Positions 35,502 to 44,272 of a DNA stretch of 64,000 bases are shown piece after piece. Both the position numbers and the translations under genes were made by a program. The stretch is from Neisseria bacilliformis. Lineage in GTDB: Bacteria; Pseudomonadota; Gammaproteobacteria; Burkholderiales; Neisseriaceae. The DNA lies in assembly GCF_014055025.1 (NCBI RefSeq), contig NZ_CP059571.1, positions 1,922,001 through 1,986,000 of the forward strand, given 5' to 3'. How positions within the stretch are numbered: the first letter of the stretch is position 1; each line of letters starts with the position of its first letter. The notes beneath the pieces were generated by a model that saw nothing but the letters and a program-made list of their open reading frames with translations, was not told where the DNA came from and searched no databases.

Positions 35502-35549
35502 AAAAAGGCCGTCTGAAAACGTAATTATCCTTTTCAGACGGCCTTTTTA
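35502..35549 (+). terminator. DUS-pair terminator after sbcB
   Basis: AAAAAGGCCGTCTGAAAA and its complement with flanking A and T runs. Confidence 0.75.
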
Positions 35550-35703
35550 TAGTGAAATCAAAACAAAACAACAAATAGAGTGTTCGGATCTGCAACATAC
35601 GTGGTTTTACCAAACACTCCGCACATTCCAATTTTCAGGCTGCCTTTCAATCCCCGAGCATGGCAGCCTGAAAAACCAAAACAGGCATTATCCCCATCCG
35701 CCG

Positions 35704-36069
35704 CTACTCTTCATCATTTCCCTCTTTCTTCAAAGTCGCCCTTATCCTATCGCACCTTTCCCACCATTGGGCAAAATCGGCTTGGATCTGCTCAGAGAAC
35801 ACAGCAAAATCCTCGTCTGCAAGATAGCCGTAATTGCGATGTCGGCTCAATTTCTCATCCATATCGCTGAACCTAGATGTATACCACCAATCAAGATCTT
35901 TACAGATTTCCTTGGCTGATTTGGATAAAGCCCACACATCGTCCATGTTTTCCAAGGCTTCAACCTGTTCGGCTAGACGGCGTTTGGCTGCGGCAAATTC
36001 ACGCCCCGCGGCTTTTTCCAACAGCGCATGCGCCGCTTTTCGGTCTGCCTTATTTTTCCAAGAGAACAT
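35704..36069 (-). CDS. Small charged cytosolic protein, unknown function
   Basis: This 121-residue protein starts MFSWKNKADRKAAHALLEKA and is rich in Lys, Glu, Asp and Trp. It has no signal peptide, is likely all-helical, and contains a predicted coiled-coil stretch (about residues 15-45) and a tail ERCDRIRATLKKEGNDEE. I recognise no family. It converges on sbcB; kingDUS-type sequences (35634-35645; 36165-36176) lie on both sides, so it may belong to the same imported block. Confidence 0.65.
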   Translation of the reverse strand: MFSWKNKADRKAAHALLEKAAGREFAAAKRRLAEQVEALENMDDVWALSKSAKEICKDLDWWYTSRFSDMDEKLSRHRNYGYLADEDFAVFSEQIQADFAQWWERCDRIRATLKKEGNDEE

Positions 36070-36510
36070 TTTGATTTCCTTGTTGTAAAAGGGTTTGGTA
36101 TTGGCAAGATTTTAGCAGAGGCTTGGGCATTTACATTCAACTTGATGTTGCCGTATCTCTCTTTTTCAGGCTGCTTCTCCCCACCGATTTAATGTACCGC
36201 CCAAAGCGTTTTAGCATCCGCCACTCCAAAGCAGCCAGACTGTACGTCTCGAGTCCGGCTGTTTCTCTTTTTCCTTTATTTTAAAAATCTTGCCATATGA
36301 ACAATCGTACCAACGGAAATCAAACCGGCAAACCGCGCAGGCTGCATCCGGCACATGCAGTATCATCTTTTGAGGCCGTCTGAAAAACAATAAAAGGCCG
36401 TCTGAAAACCGGTACAACCCGTTTTTAGACGGCCTTTGTTCTAGGGCGCGTTGACATTCCACTTTTACAGCGGATTTTGCGCCTTAATGCAATAAAACCA
36501 GTGTGCCGCT
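36070..36510. other. Spacer between metF and the small charged ORF
   Basis: The region contains the complement of AAGCAGCCTGAA at 36165-36176, a GC hairpin around 36232-36267, two DUS (about 36374, 36394) and the metF-side terminator. A MITE-like end (CTAGGGCGCGTTGACATTCC at 36441-36460) is followed by a short remnant up to the metF stop codon. No gene is seen. Confidence 0.6.
36391..36437 (-). terminator. DUS-type terminator downstream of metF
   Basis: AAAGGCCGTCTGAAAAC pairs with GTTTTTAGACGGCCTTT; the right arm has a one-base DUS variant. Confidence 0.65.
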
Positions 36511-37356
36511 CTACGCGCCAAACCCCAGCCGGCGGCAGATTTCCTCCGGCAGGGCGGACTGGTTCATGGTGTAGAAGTGCAGGCCGGGCGCGCCCTGTTC
36601 GAGCAGGCGGGCGCACATGTCGGTTACCACGTCGAGGGCGAAGGCCTGCACGGATTCGGTGTCGTCGGCGTAGGATTGCAGTTTCAGGCGCAGCCAGCGG
36701 GGGATTTCCGCGCCGCAGGTGTCGGAGAAGCGCATGAGTTTGGCGAAGCCGGTAACGGGCATGATGCCGGGCACGACGGGGATGGTGCAGCCGAGGGTGC
36801 GCACGTCGTCAACGAAGCGGAAGTAGGCGTCGGCGTTGTAGAAATACTGGGTGATGGCCGAGTCTGCGCCGGCGCGGGCTTTGGCGGCGAAGTGGGCGGT
36901 GTCTTCGGCCGCGCTGCGCGCTTGCGGGTGGTATTCGGGGTAGGCGGCGATTTCGATGCGGAACAGGTCGCCGTAGCGATGGCGGATGAGTTCGACCAGC
37001 TCGGCGGCGTAGCGCAGGCCGCTGCCGGACGCGCCCATGCCGGAGGGCATGTCGCCGCGCAGGGCGACGATGCGGCGCACGCCCATGTCGCGGTAGGTGT
37101 CGAGCAGGGTGTGGATTTCTGCTTCGTTCATGCCGATGCAGGGCAGGTGCGGCGCGGCGGGGGTGTTTTCGGCGAGGATATCGGCGATGGTTTGCAGCGT
37201 GCCTTCGCGGGTGGAGCCGCCCGCGCCGGAGGTGCAAGAGAAAAAGGCGGGGTTGAAGCGGCGCAGTTTTTCGCGCACGGCGGTTTGTTTGTCGCGGCCT
37301 TCGGGGGTGCGGGTGGGGAAAAATTCAAAGCTGAGGGTTTTGTTGGCGGTGTTCAT
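36511..37356 (-). CDS. metF: 5,10-methylenetetrahydrofolate reductase
   Basis: This 281-residue flavoprotein reduces methylene-THF to methyl-THF, the methyl donor for methionine synthesis. Motifs are LSFEFFPTRTPEG, TSGAGGSTREGT, RRIVALRGDMP, AAYPEYHPQA and SAITQYFYNADAYFRF. The C-terminus HFYTMNQSALPEEICRRLGF is typical. The ATG at 37356 follows AGGAA; a 71-residue in-frame extension upstream is leader and DUS sequence. The stop lies 70 bases from a MITE-like end. Confidence 0.94.
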   Translation of the reverse strand: MNTANKTLSFEFFPTRTPEGRDKQTAVREKLRRFNPAFFSCTSGAGGSTREGTLQTIADILAENTPAAPHLPCIGMNEAEIHTLLDTYRDMGVRRIVALRGDMPSGMGASGSGLRYAAELVELIRHRYGDLFRIEIAAYPEYHPQARSAAEDTAHFAAKARAGADSAITQYFYNADAYFRFVDDVRTLGCTIPVVPGIMPVTGFAKLMRFSDTCGAEIPRWLRLKLQSYADDTESVQAFALDVVTDMCARLLEQGAPGLHFYTMNQSALPEEICRRLGFGA

Positions 37357-37588
37357 GGCGTGTTCCTGCGCGCCGTATTTTTTCAGACGGCCTGTTTGGT
37401 TTTCAAATGTTTGATAATAATCCGAAAAAGTGCACCGTGTTATGAAAAATACCCCGCCGGTGCATGAGCGGGATTTGTGCCGTTTGATTTGTTTGGGGAT
37501 TTTGCAAACGGCTTGTGCAAACCCGCCGCGCTTTTCAGACGGCCTGTAAAGTATTAAGATGTGCCGCAATTACATTTTCTTAACATAA

Positions 37589-38245
<657 letters not shown>

Positions 38246-38314
38246 GCGGCAATAAGGCCGTCTGAAAACCCGGCCCGTTTTACCCCTCCACCTCAACCTA
38301 AAGAAAGCACCGCT

Positions 38315-38779
38315 ATGAAACTCTTAAAAACCGTCCCCCTGCTGTTAAGCCTGGCCATTGCCACCGCGCAAGCCGCCGACGTCAATCCGCATCCGCAAAG
38401 CTTCGGCACCTGGCACGATGCGGACGGCGGAAACTTCGTCATTAACAAAAACGGCTTTAAAGAATTTGCCCATGTATCCGCCGAATGCGGCCAAAAAAGC
38501 AAAGGTTATGTGCATGAAAGCTCTTGGATAAGCGGCAAAGAACTGGCCAAAAGCATCCGCGAAAGCATCGAAATCGAAGACTCGGACAATAAAGCATACG
38601 GCAGCGAAATGCATGCAGTGCTGAAAACCATCCGCCCCAATAAAAAATACCTGCGCATCGACGTGGCACTCAGTTGCAGCGACGGCATGGAATCCTTCAT
38701 CCAGCTCGACAAAAACAACGCCCTACGCAGTACCACCGCGCCCGACGAATTTTTCCGCCGCGCCAAACGGGTGAAATAA
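38315..38779 (+). CDS. Exported protein of unknown function
   Basis: This 154-residue protein has an N-terminal signal peptide (MKLLKTVPLLLSLAIATAQA, cleavage after AQA at about residue 20). The mature part holds two cysteines (in AECGQKS and LSCSDG) that could form a periplasmic disulfide. GTWHDADGGNFVINKNG is near its start. AAGAAAG precedes the ATG. No known domain is recognised. A strong nested hairpin follows. Confidence 0.75.
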   Translation: MKLLKTVPLLLSLAIATAQAADVNPHPQSFGTWHDADGGNFVINKNGFKEFAHVSAECGQKSKGYVHESSWISGKELAKSIRESIEIEDSDNKAYGSEMHAVLKTIRPNKKYLRIDVALSCSDGMESFIQLDKNNALRSTTAPDEFFRRAKRVK

Positions 38780-38782
38780 ACC

Positions 38783-38871
38783 AAAAGGCCGTCTGAAAAG
38801 ATTGAGAAAACATCCGGGCAGCCCGCCGTTCATTCCGACGGCGGCTGCCCAGATGTTTTCAGACGGCCAAC
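38783..38871. terminator. Nested long hairpin enclosed by a DUS pair
   Basis: Outer AG-DUS arms enclose a second stem GAAAACATC-GGGCAGCC-GCCGT / ACGGC-GGCTGCCC-GATGTTTTC with a short loop. Its right arm overlaps the end of the 59-residue membrane ORF. Confidence 0.65.
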
Positions 38872-39038
38872 CAATAGCGCAACGCCGCCAACAGCAGCGA
38901 CACCGAAACGCAAACCCAGGCCGCGGTTTTCGCCGCCCTGTGCACCGCCTGCCGGTAACCGTCCGGCAACAGCCGCACAACCGCCAAAGCGGCCAAAGCG
39001 GCAAATAAAAAGAACTTCAATAAAAAAGAAACATGCAT
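38859..39038 (-). CDS. 59-residue membrane protein, unknown
   Basis: This small protein, MHVSFLLKFFLFAALAALAV..., has two hydrophobic segments (about residues 4-22 and 38-56) joined by a basic loop (PDGYRQAVHRAAKT). It lies between two convergent or divergent genes and overlaps the nested hairpin. No strong ribosome site is seen before the ATG at 39038. Coding is supported by the clean two-helix layout only. Confidence 0.55.
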   Translation of the reverse strand: MHVSFLLKFFLFAALAALAVVRLLPDGYRQAVHRAAKTAAWVCVSVSLLLAALRYWLAV

Positions 39039-39089
39039 CCGGCAAGAAAGGCCGTCTGAAACGGCCATGCACAAACAAAATCGAGCCGT

Positions 39090-39095
39090 TATAAT
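39090..39095 (+). promoter_or_regulatory. -10 hexamer for metXW
   Basis: A perfect TATAAT lies 34 bases before the metX ATG. Confidence 0.5.
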
Positions 39096-39128
39096 ACGGC
39101 CTTTTTTCCACCGCCGCAGCCCCTCCCC

Positions 39129-40265
39129 ATGACCGCCACCGACAGCATCGGGCTGGTAACGCCCGAAAAAATCCCGTTCGAACAGCCGCTTGTCCTGCAA
39201 AACGGCCAAACCCTGCCGCGCTTCGATTTGATGGTGGAAACCTACGGCACGCTCAACGCCGACAAATCCAACGCCGTATTGGTCTGCCACGCCCTCTCCG
39301 GCGACCACCACGTTGCCGGCCGCCACCACCCCGACGACAAACACCCCGGCTGGTGGGACAGCATGGTCGGCCCCGGCAAACCCATAGACACCAACCGCTT
39401 CTTCGTCATCGGCCTCAACAACCTCGGCGGCTGCGCCGGCAGCACCGGCCCGTTAAGCACCAACCCCGAAAACGGCCAAGAATACGGCGCGGACTTCCCC
39501 GTCGTAACCGTCAAAGACTGGGTAAACAGCCAGGCTCTGCTGGCCGACCATTTCGGCATCGCCCGCTGGGCGGCCGTTGTCGGCGGCAGCCTCGGCGGCA
39601 TGCAGGCACTGCAATGGGCCATCGACTACCCCCAACGCGTGCGCCACGCCCTCGTCATCGCCTCCGCCACCCGCCTGTCGGCGCAAAACATCGCCTTCAA
39701 CGACGTCGCCCGCCAAGCCATCATCACCGACCCCGACTTCCACGGCGGCCACTACCGCCGCTTCGACACCATCCCACGGCGCGGCCTGCGCATCGCCCGC
39801 ATGATGGGGCACATCACCTACCTCGCCGAAGAAGGACTGGGCAGAAAATTCGGCCGCAGCCTGCACGACGGCATACAGTACGGCTACGGCGTCGAATTCG
39901 AAATCGAATCCTACCTGCGCTACCAGGGCGACAAATTCGCCGAACGCTTCGACGCCAACACCTACCTGCGCATGACCAAAGCCCTCGACTACTTCAGCCC
40001 CGCCGCCGCCTTCAGCAACGACCTCACCGCCGCCCTGCGCCAGACACAGGCCGGCTTCTTCGTCGCCAGCTTCACCACCGACTGGCGTTTCGCCCCCGCC
40101 CGCTCCCGCGCCCTCGTCAAACACCTCGTCCGCGCCCGCCGCCCCGTCCAATACATCGAAGTCGAATCCCACCACGGCCACGACGCCTTCCTCATGGCCG
40201 ATCCCCCCTACACCGCCGCCGTTGCCGCCTACATGGACAACGTTTACAAGGAATTGCAGCCATGA
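39129..40265 (+). CDS. metX: Homoserine O-acyltransferase MetX
   Basis: This 378-residue alpha/beta-hydrolase enzyme acylates homoserine in methionine synthesis. The nucleophile elbow [12 protein letters not shown] holds the catalytic Ser; [13 protein letters not shown] and the C-terminal HHGHDAFL (catalytic His) are present. MetX enzymes may use acetyl- or succinyl-CoA, and the sequence alone does not decide which. The stop overlaps the metW start (ATGA). Confidence 0.94.
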   Translation: MTATDSIGLVTPEKIPFEQPLVLQNGQTLPRFDLMVETYGTLNADKSNAVLVCHALSGDHHVAGRHHPDDKHPGWWDSMVGPGKPIDTNRFFVIGLNNLGGCAGSTGPLSTNPENGQEYGADFPVVTVKDWVNSQALLADHFGIARWAAVVGGSLGGMQALQWAIDYPQRVRHALVIASATRLSAQNIAFNDVARQAIITDPDFHGGHYRRFDTIPRRGLRIARMMGHITYLAEEGLGRKFGRSLHDGIQYGYGVEFEIESYLRYQGDKFAERFDANTYLRMTKALDYFSPAAAFSNDLTAALRQTQAGFFVASFTTDWRFAPARSRALVKHLVRARRPVQYIEVESHHGHDAFLMADPPYTAAVAAYMDNVYKELQP

Positions 40266-40846
40266 ACACCCTGCGCGACGACCTGCGCCTCATCTACGAC
40301 TGGATCCCCCAAGGCAGCCGCGTCCTCGACCTCGGCTGCGGGCGCGGCGAACTCCTCTCCGCCCTCGTGCGCGACAAACAATGCAGCGGCTGCGGCGTGG
40401 AAATCGACACCGAAGGCGTACTCGCCTCCATCGCCGCCGGCATCAGCGTCATCCAGGCCGACCTCGAACAAGGCTTGCAGGACTTCGACAGCGACAGCTT
40501 CGACATCATCGTACTGAGCCAAACCATCCAGTCCATGCAAAACACCGAAACCATCCTGCGCGACCTCACCCGCGTCGCCCGCGAAGCCGTCGTCTCCTTC
40601 CCCAACTTCGGCTACTGGCGCAACCGCCTGCAAATCGCCCTCGGCGGCAGAATGCCCGTATCCGAACGCATGCCCTACCAGTGGTACAACACCCCCAACA
40701 TCCACTGGTGCACCCTCACCGACTTCGACGCCCTCTGCGCCAAAAACAACATCCGCATCCTCGAACGCGCCGTCATGACCGGCGGCAAACGCATCCGCAC
40801 CCTGCCCAACCTCCTCGGCAGCCTCGCGTTTTACCGCGTCGGCTGA
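40262..40846 (+). CDS. metW: Methionine biosynthesis protein MetW
   Basis: This 194-residue class I SAM-methyltransferase-like protein has the binding motif [14 protein letters not shown], the acidic GVEIDTEG and a conserved [24 protein letters not shown]. The MetW tail [19 protein letters not shown] is present. The ATG overlaps the metX stop by four bases. MetW pairs with MetX in many proteobacteria and is thought to support or control it. Confidence 0.93.
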   Translation: MNTLRDDLRLIYDWIPQGSRVLDLGCGRGELLSALVRDKQCSGCGVEIDTEGVLASIAAGISVIQADLEQGLQDFDSDSFDIIVLSQTIQSMQNTETILRDLTRVAREAVVSFPNFGYWRNRLQIALGGRMPVSERMPYQWYNTPNIHWCTLTDFDALCAKNNIRILERAVMTGGKRIRTLPNLLGSLAFYRVG

Positions 40847-41231
40847 ACCGCAGACAGCGCGGAAATACAGAAAGGCCGTCTGAAAACCCGTTTTACCGGT
40901 TTTCAGACGGCCTCTTTCTATCATTGCATAACCGTGCCAAAAGCTGCGCTTTCAGACGGCCTCCGCCATTAGGTAGGGTGTGTCGCCCCAAGGCGACGCA
41001 CGCTTTCTCTGCCGCATCGCAAAATCCGTGCCGCCCACAAACCCCCAAACCGCGTGCGTGGCTGCGCCACACACCCTACGGATGGTTTGACATAGCGCAG
41101 CAGGCAGCGGATTTCGGCCACCGAGGTAGGGTGTGTGGCGCAAGCCACGCACGCGGTTTCGGCCGTTCGGAGGCCGTCTGAAAACCCGTTTTACGCATTT
41201 TCAGACAGCCTCTACTGTTTTTCAGACGGCC
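40847..41231. other. Repeat-filled region between metW and tenA
   Basis: The metW terminator (40869-40918) is followed by GTAGGGTGTGT units at about 40973-41010, 41045-41080 (inverted) and 41127-41160. DUS hairpins at 41170-41233 include one variant arm (TTCAGACAGCCT). No gene is seen. Confidence 0.7.
40869..40918 (+). terminator. DUS-pair terminator after metXW
   Basis: GAAAGGCCGTCTGAAAACC pairs with GGTTTTCAGACGGCCTCTTTC. Confidence 0.7.
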
Positions 41232-41897
41232 TCAATCTTCGTAAACCGCATCGAAAAATGCGCGTTCCAGCGCGACGGCGCGGCGGAAGAAGGCGCGCGC
41301 CTGTTCGCGCTCGACTGCGGAGGCGGCCGCGCCGGTGCGGGCGAGTTCCGCGCGCAGCCAGCCGACGAAGTCGCGGAAATAATCGTTGGCGTGCAGGGTA
41401 ATCCACTCGGCGTGGTGGAAACCGCTCTGCGGCAGCTCCCGTCCGGCTTGGTTGGCCCAGTCGAGGTACAGCCCCTCGGCCACGCACAGCACGGCAAGGG
41501 CGCAGAGGTAGCGGCGGCTGTCGGCGGCTTCCTGCATCAGCTCCTGAAACTGCCGCGTTACCGGCAGCAGCGCGGGGGCGGCGCGTTCGGCTGCGGGCAC
41601 GCCCAAGTAGTCGAAGCAGCGTTGGAAATAGGTGTTTTCGTCGCCGGTGATCATCGCGGCGAACTGGCACAGGCGCACGCGGGCGGGGTAGCGGTCGGCG
41701 GCGGCAATAGCCGCGCCCAGCAGGGCGGTGAAGCGGTCGATAAACTGGTAGTCCTGCACGAGATAGCGGCGCAGGTGCGCGTCGGACAAAGTGCCGGCGA
41801 AGATTTCGTCGACAAAGCGGTGCCGCGTGGCGGCCTGCCAGTCGGCGGCGGCTTCGTGGTGCAGGGTGTCGCAAAAGTTTTGGTTTATTTGGGTCAT
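41232..41897 (-). CDS. tenA: TenA family aminopyrimidine aminohydrolase (thiaminase II)
   Basis: This 221-residue all-helical protein of the TenA/PqqC fold probably hydrolyses amino-HMP for thiamine salvage, feeding ThiD. Visible features are HRFVDEIFAGTL, RRYLVQDYQFIDRF, a central Cys region RRYLCALAVLCVAEGLYLDW, and the C-terminal FFRRAVALERAFFDAVYED with the catalytic Glu. AAAGGAG lies before the ATG at 41897. It is not linked to other thi genes here. Confidence 0.87.
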   Translation of the reverse strand: MTQINQNFCDTLHHEAAADWQAATRHRFVDEIFAGTLSDAHLRRYLVQDYQFIDRFTALLGAAIAAADRYPARVRLCQFAAMITGDENTYFQRCFDYLGVPAAERAAPALLPVTRQFQELMQEAADSRRYLCALAVLCVAEGLYLDWANQAGRELPQSGFHHAEWITLHANDYFRDFVGWLRAELARTGAAASAVEREQARAFFRRAVALERAFFDAVYED

Positions 41898-42350
41898 GGG
41901 AACTCCTTTGGGTTGGGGAACTGGCGGCGGAGGCCGTCTGAAAACAGCGGGTAGCTTGGGTTGCAAACCCGACATTGGCGGCTTGCTTGCGCGGGTGTCG
42001 GGGCTTGACCCAAGCCGGCTTGGCTGCCGTTATGCGGCAGGGAACGCGTGCGTCGCCTTGGGGCAACACACCCTGCCTTAACGGCGCAGACCGCGTGCGT
42101 GGCTGCGTCGCACACCCTACGTGAACAGCGGAGGCCGTCTGAAAGTATGGCTTCGGCGCAGTTGCAGGCCGGATTCTTGAATCCGACGTTTTCCCGCAGC
42201 GTCCTCCCTCCGTGCGGGGTGTCGGATACAAGTATCCGACACCTACGGCTGCTGCCTAACAGAGGAGGCCATCTGAAAGTTGCGTTTCGGCTGCGCCGAA
42301 ACTGCGTTTTCAGAAACGTCATCTCTGCGTAGGCGGGGACGGCCTGTGGT
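41898..42350. other. Repeat-filled region between tenA and the Cof phosphatase
   Basis: Contents: DUS at 41932, a double-hairpin relative at about 41951-42016 (GGGTTGCAAACCC), inverted GTAGGGTGTGT units (42047-42120), DUS at 42132, a double-hairpin with GGATTCTTGAATCC and GGATACAAGTATCC cores (about 42165-42246), and a one-base DUS variant at 42268. No gene is seen. Confidence 0.7.
42165..42246. repeat. Double-hairpin repeat, GGAT core
   Basis: CCGGATTCTTGAATCCGAC and GTCGGATACAAGTATCCGAC end in CCTAC. It has the same layout as the GGGC and GGGTC types with different stem bases. Confidence 0.6.
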
Positions 42351-43139
42351 TCACGATAACACGCCCAGTTCGGTCAGGCCGCGCAGGATGCCGTCTTCTG
42401 CGGCACTCGGGCAGGTGTGGTGTGCGGCGGCTTTGAGTTCGGGGCAGGCGTTGCCCATGGCGACGCCGCAGCCGACGGCGCGCAGCATTTCGATGTCGTT
42501 GGGGCCGTCGCCGAAGGCCATAGCGTCGGCGGGGGTGAGGCCGAGGCTGTCGAGCACGGCCTGTATGCCGCGCGCTTTGGAGCCTTCGGCGGCGAGAATG
42601 TCCACGCCGTATTCGTGCCAGCGGGTAACGCGCAGGCCGTGCGGCAGGCCGGCTTCGGCTTCGGCGGCCTGCTCTTGGCCGTAGAAGGCGAGGAGCTGGC
42701 AGACGGTGTCGGGGGCGGGGTCGCCGGCGCGGTAGGGGATGGCCAGTGCGCCGAGGGCGGCGCGGATGCGGGGGTCGTCGCGCGGGACGGCGACGCGGTG
42801 CGGGGCGACGAAGGCGCAGGCGATGCCGAGGCGGTCGAGGTGGGCGGCGGCTGTGGCGGTGTCGGCGGCGGGGAGGGTGTGTTCGGCCAGCACTTTGCCG
42901 CCGCGTTCGGCGTATTGGCCGTTGATGGCGACGAGGATGTCGCTGCCGGTGGCGGCCATCAGTTCGCGCACGGGTGCGGGGATGAGGCAGGGCGGGCGGC
43001 CGGTGGCAACGGCGGCGGCGATGCCCTGCTGTTTCAGACGGGCTAAGGCTTGGCGGGTGCTGTCGGGGATGCGGCCGCTGCGTTTGGGCAGCAGGGTGTC
43101 GTCGATGTCGAAGAAGATGATTTTGGGCGGGCGGGTCAT
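42351..43139 (-). CDS. Cof-type HAD-IIB phosphatase
   Basis: This 262-residue HAD-superfamily hydrolase has motif I FFDIDDTLLPK, motif II AVATGRP, a Cof-type C2 cap, the motif III Lys region and motif IV AFGDGPNDIEML followed by GVAMGNACPELK. The family dephosphorylates sugar phosphates or cofactors; the substrate cannot be told. It is flanked by repeats and likely a single-gene unit. Confidence 0.87.
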   Translation of the reverse strand: MTRPPKIIFFDIDDTLLPKRSGRIPDSTRQALARLKQQGIAAAVATGRPPCLIPAPVRELMAATGSDILVAINGQYAERGGKVLAEHTLPAADTATAAAHLDRLGIACAFVAPHRVAVPRDDPRIRAALGALAIPYRAGDPAPDTVCQLLAFYGQEQAAEAEAGLPHGLRVTRWHEYGVDILAAEGSKARGIQAVLDSLGLTPADAMAFGDGPNDIEMLRAVGCGVAMGNACPELKAAAHHTCPSAAEDGILRGLTELGVLS

Positions 43140-43323
43140 GGTTTTTTCCGGGTTGGCGGCCGTCCCCGCCTACGCGGGGATGACGTTTCTGAAAACGGCG
43201 TATGCGGGATATGCGGTTTTTGTTTGGCGCAAAGTCGCGGATTCGCTGTGCGGCAGAAAACGCGTGCGTCGCCTTGGGACGGCACACCCTGCCTGAATAT
43301 CGGAGGCCGTCCCTGCCTGTGTG

Positions 43324-43896
43324 TCAGGGCAGGATGTCGATGGGGGCGTTTGGTTCTACCAGGGCGTAGAGTTCGTCGATTTCGCGGTCGGTTACGGCGA
43401 TGCAGCCGTCGGTCCAGTCGCGGCGCAGGTGTTGCGCGCCGATGGCACCGAGGCCGTTTTTGAGGCCGTGGATTTTGATGTCGCCGCCGGGGCTTCGGCC
43501 TTGCGCGGCGGCGCGGGCGCGGTCGGCGCGGTTCGGGTAGGAGACGCCGAGGTTTTTGTGGTAGCCGCTGTGCGGGTTGCGGCCGGATATGGTGTAGCGG
43601 CCTTCGGGGGTTTTGCCGTCGCCCTCGAATTGTTTGTGTCCGACGGGCGCGCGGCCGAGGGCGACGGGGTAGGTTTTGAGCAGGCGGCCGGAGTGGTCGT
43701 AGGCGTCCATTTCGCGCGCGCTTTTGCGTACGACGAGTTTGGCGATTTCGGTATCGGGCGGCAGGGCGGGCTGTTGCAGCAGGGTTTGCCGGCGGGGGCT
43801 CAGGCCGTTGTCGTTGGCGATGCGGGTGAGGTAGAGCCAGACGGCGGCGGGAACGGCGATCAGGGCGAGAAACAGGGCGGCAAGGGCTTTTTTCAT
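43324..43896 (-). CDS. L,D-transpeptidase (YkuD) family protein
   Basis: This 190-residue protein has an N-terminal signal anchor (residues 4-23) followed by a YkuD domain: KLVVRKSAREMDAYDHSGRL, VALGRAPVGHKQFEGDGKTPEG, IKIHGLKNGLG, and the active-site TDGCIAVTDREIDEL with the catalytic Cys. Such enzymes cross-link peptidoglycan or attach lipoproteins in the periplasm. The HG...GC spacing is standard. The ATG at 43896 is chosen over repeat-coded upstream sequence. Confidence 0.88.
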   Translation of the reverse strand: MKKALAALFLALIAVPAAVWLYLTRIANDNGLSPRRQTLLQQPALPPDTEIAKLVVRKSAREMDAYDHSGRLLKTYPVALGRAPVGHKQFEGDGKTPEGRYTISGRNPHSGYHKNLGVSYPNRADRARAAAQGRSPGGDIKIHGLKNGLGAIGAQHLRRDWTDGCIAVTDREIDELYALVEPNAPIDILP

Positions 43897-44068
43897 GGGA
43901 CGCTCGGGAAGGTGCGGGAGGCGCGGATTATAGCGTGAGGCCGTCTGAAAAGCGGCAAAACGGTTTTCGGCTGCGTTTTCAGACGGCCTGTATGCGGCGG
44001 GGAACGCGTGCGTTGCCTCGGGACGGCACACCCTACAACAGGTTCGGCACGACGTAATAACGCTTTCC

Positions 44069-44137
44069 GTAGGTCGGGCATTTATGCCCGACGTTTTTCT
44101 GTTGCCGGTGTTTGTCGGGCATAAATGCCCGACCTAC
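44069..44137. repeat. Double-hairpin repeat, GGGCA core
   Basis: GTAGGTCGGGCATTTATGCCCGAC...GTCGGGCATAAATGCCCGACCTAC; 69 bp, the same length as the copies at 30622 and 33744. Confidence 0.7.
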
Positions 44138-44221
44138 GGCTGCTACGGCTGCGTTTTCAGACGGCCTGCAAACGGCGCAAACCGCGTGCGTGGCCTGCGC
44201 CACACACCCTACGTGAACGGC

Positions 44222-44266
44222 AAAAGGCCGTCTGAAAAACGGGTTTTGTTTTTCAGACGGCCTGTT
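44222..44266 (-). terminator. DUS-pair terminator of the TonB receptor
   Basis: AAAAGGCCGTCTGAAAAAC pairs with GTTTTTCAGACGGCCTGTTT. Confidence 0.7.
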
Positions 44267-44272
44267 TGCGGT

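Larger units (their letters stand above)
43897..44272. other. Spacer upstream of the L,D-transpeptidase and downstream of the TonB receptor
   Basis: The complement of TATAAT at 43927-43932 is a likely -10 for the transpeptidase. There is a DUS pair (43941-43989), GTAGGGTGTGT units (about 43996-44036 and 44178-44212), a double-hairpin (44069-44137) and the receptor terminator (44222-44266). No gene is seen. Confidence 0.7.
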
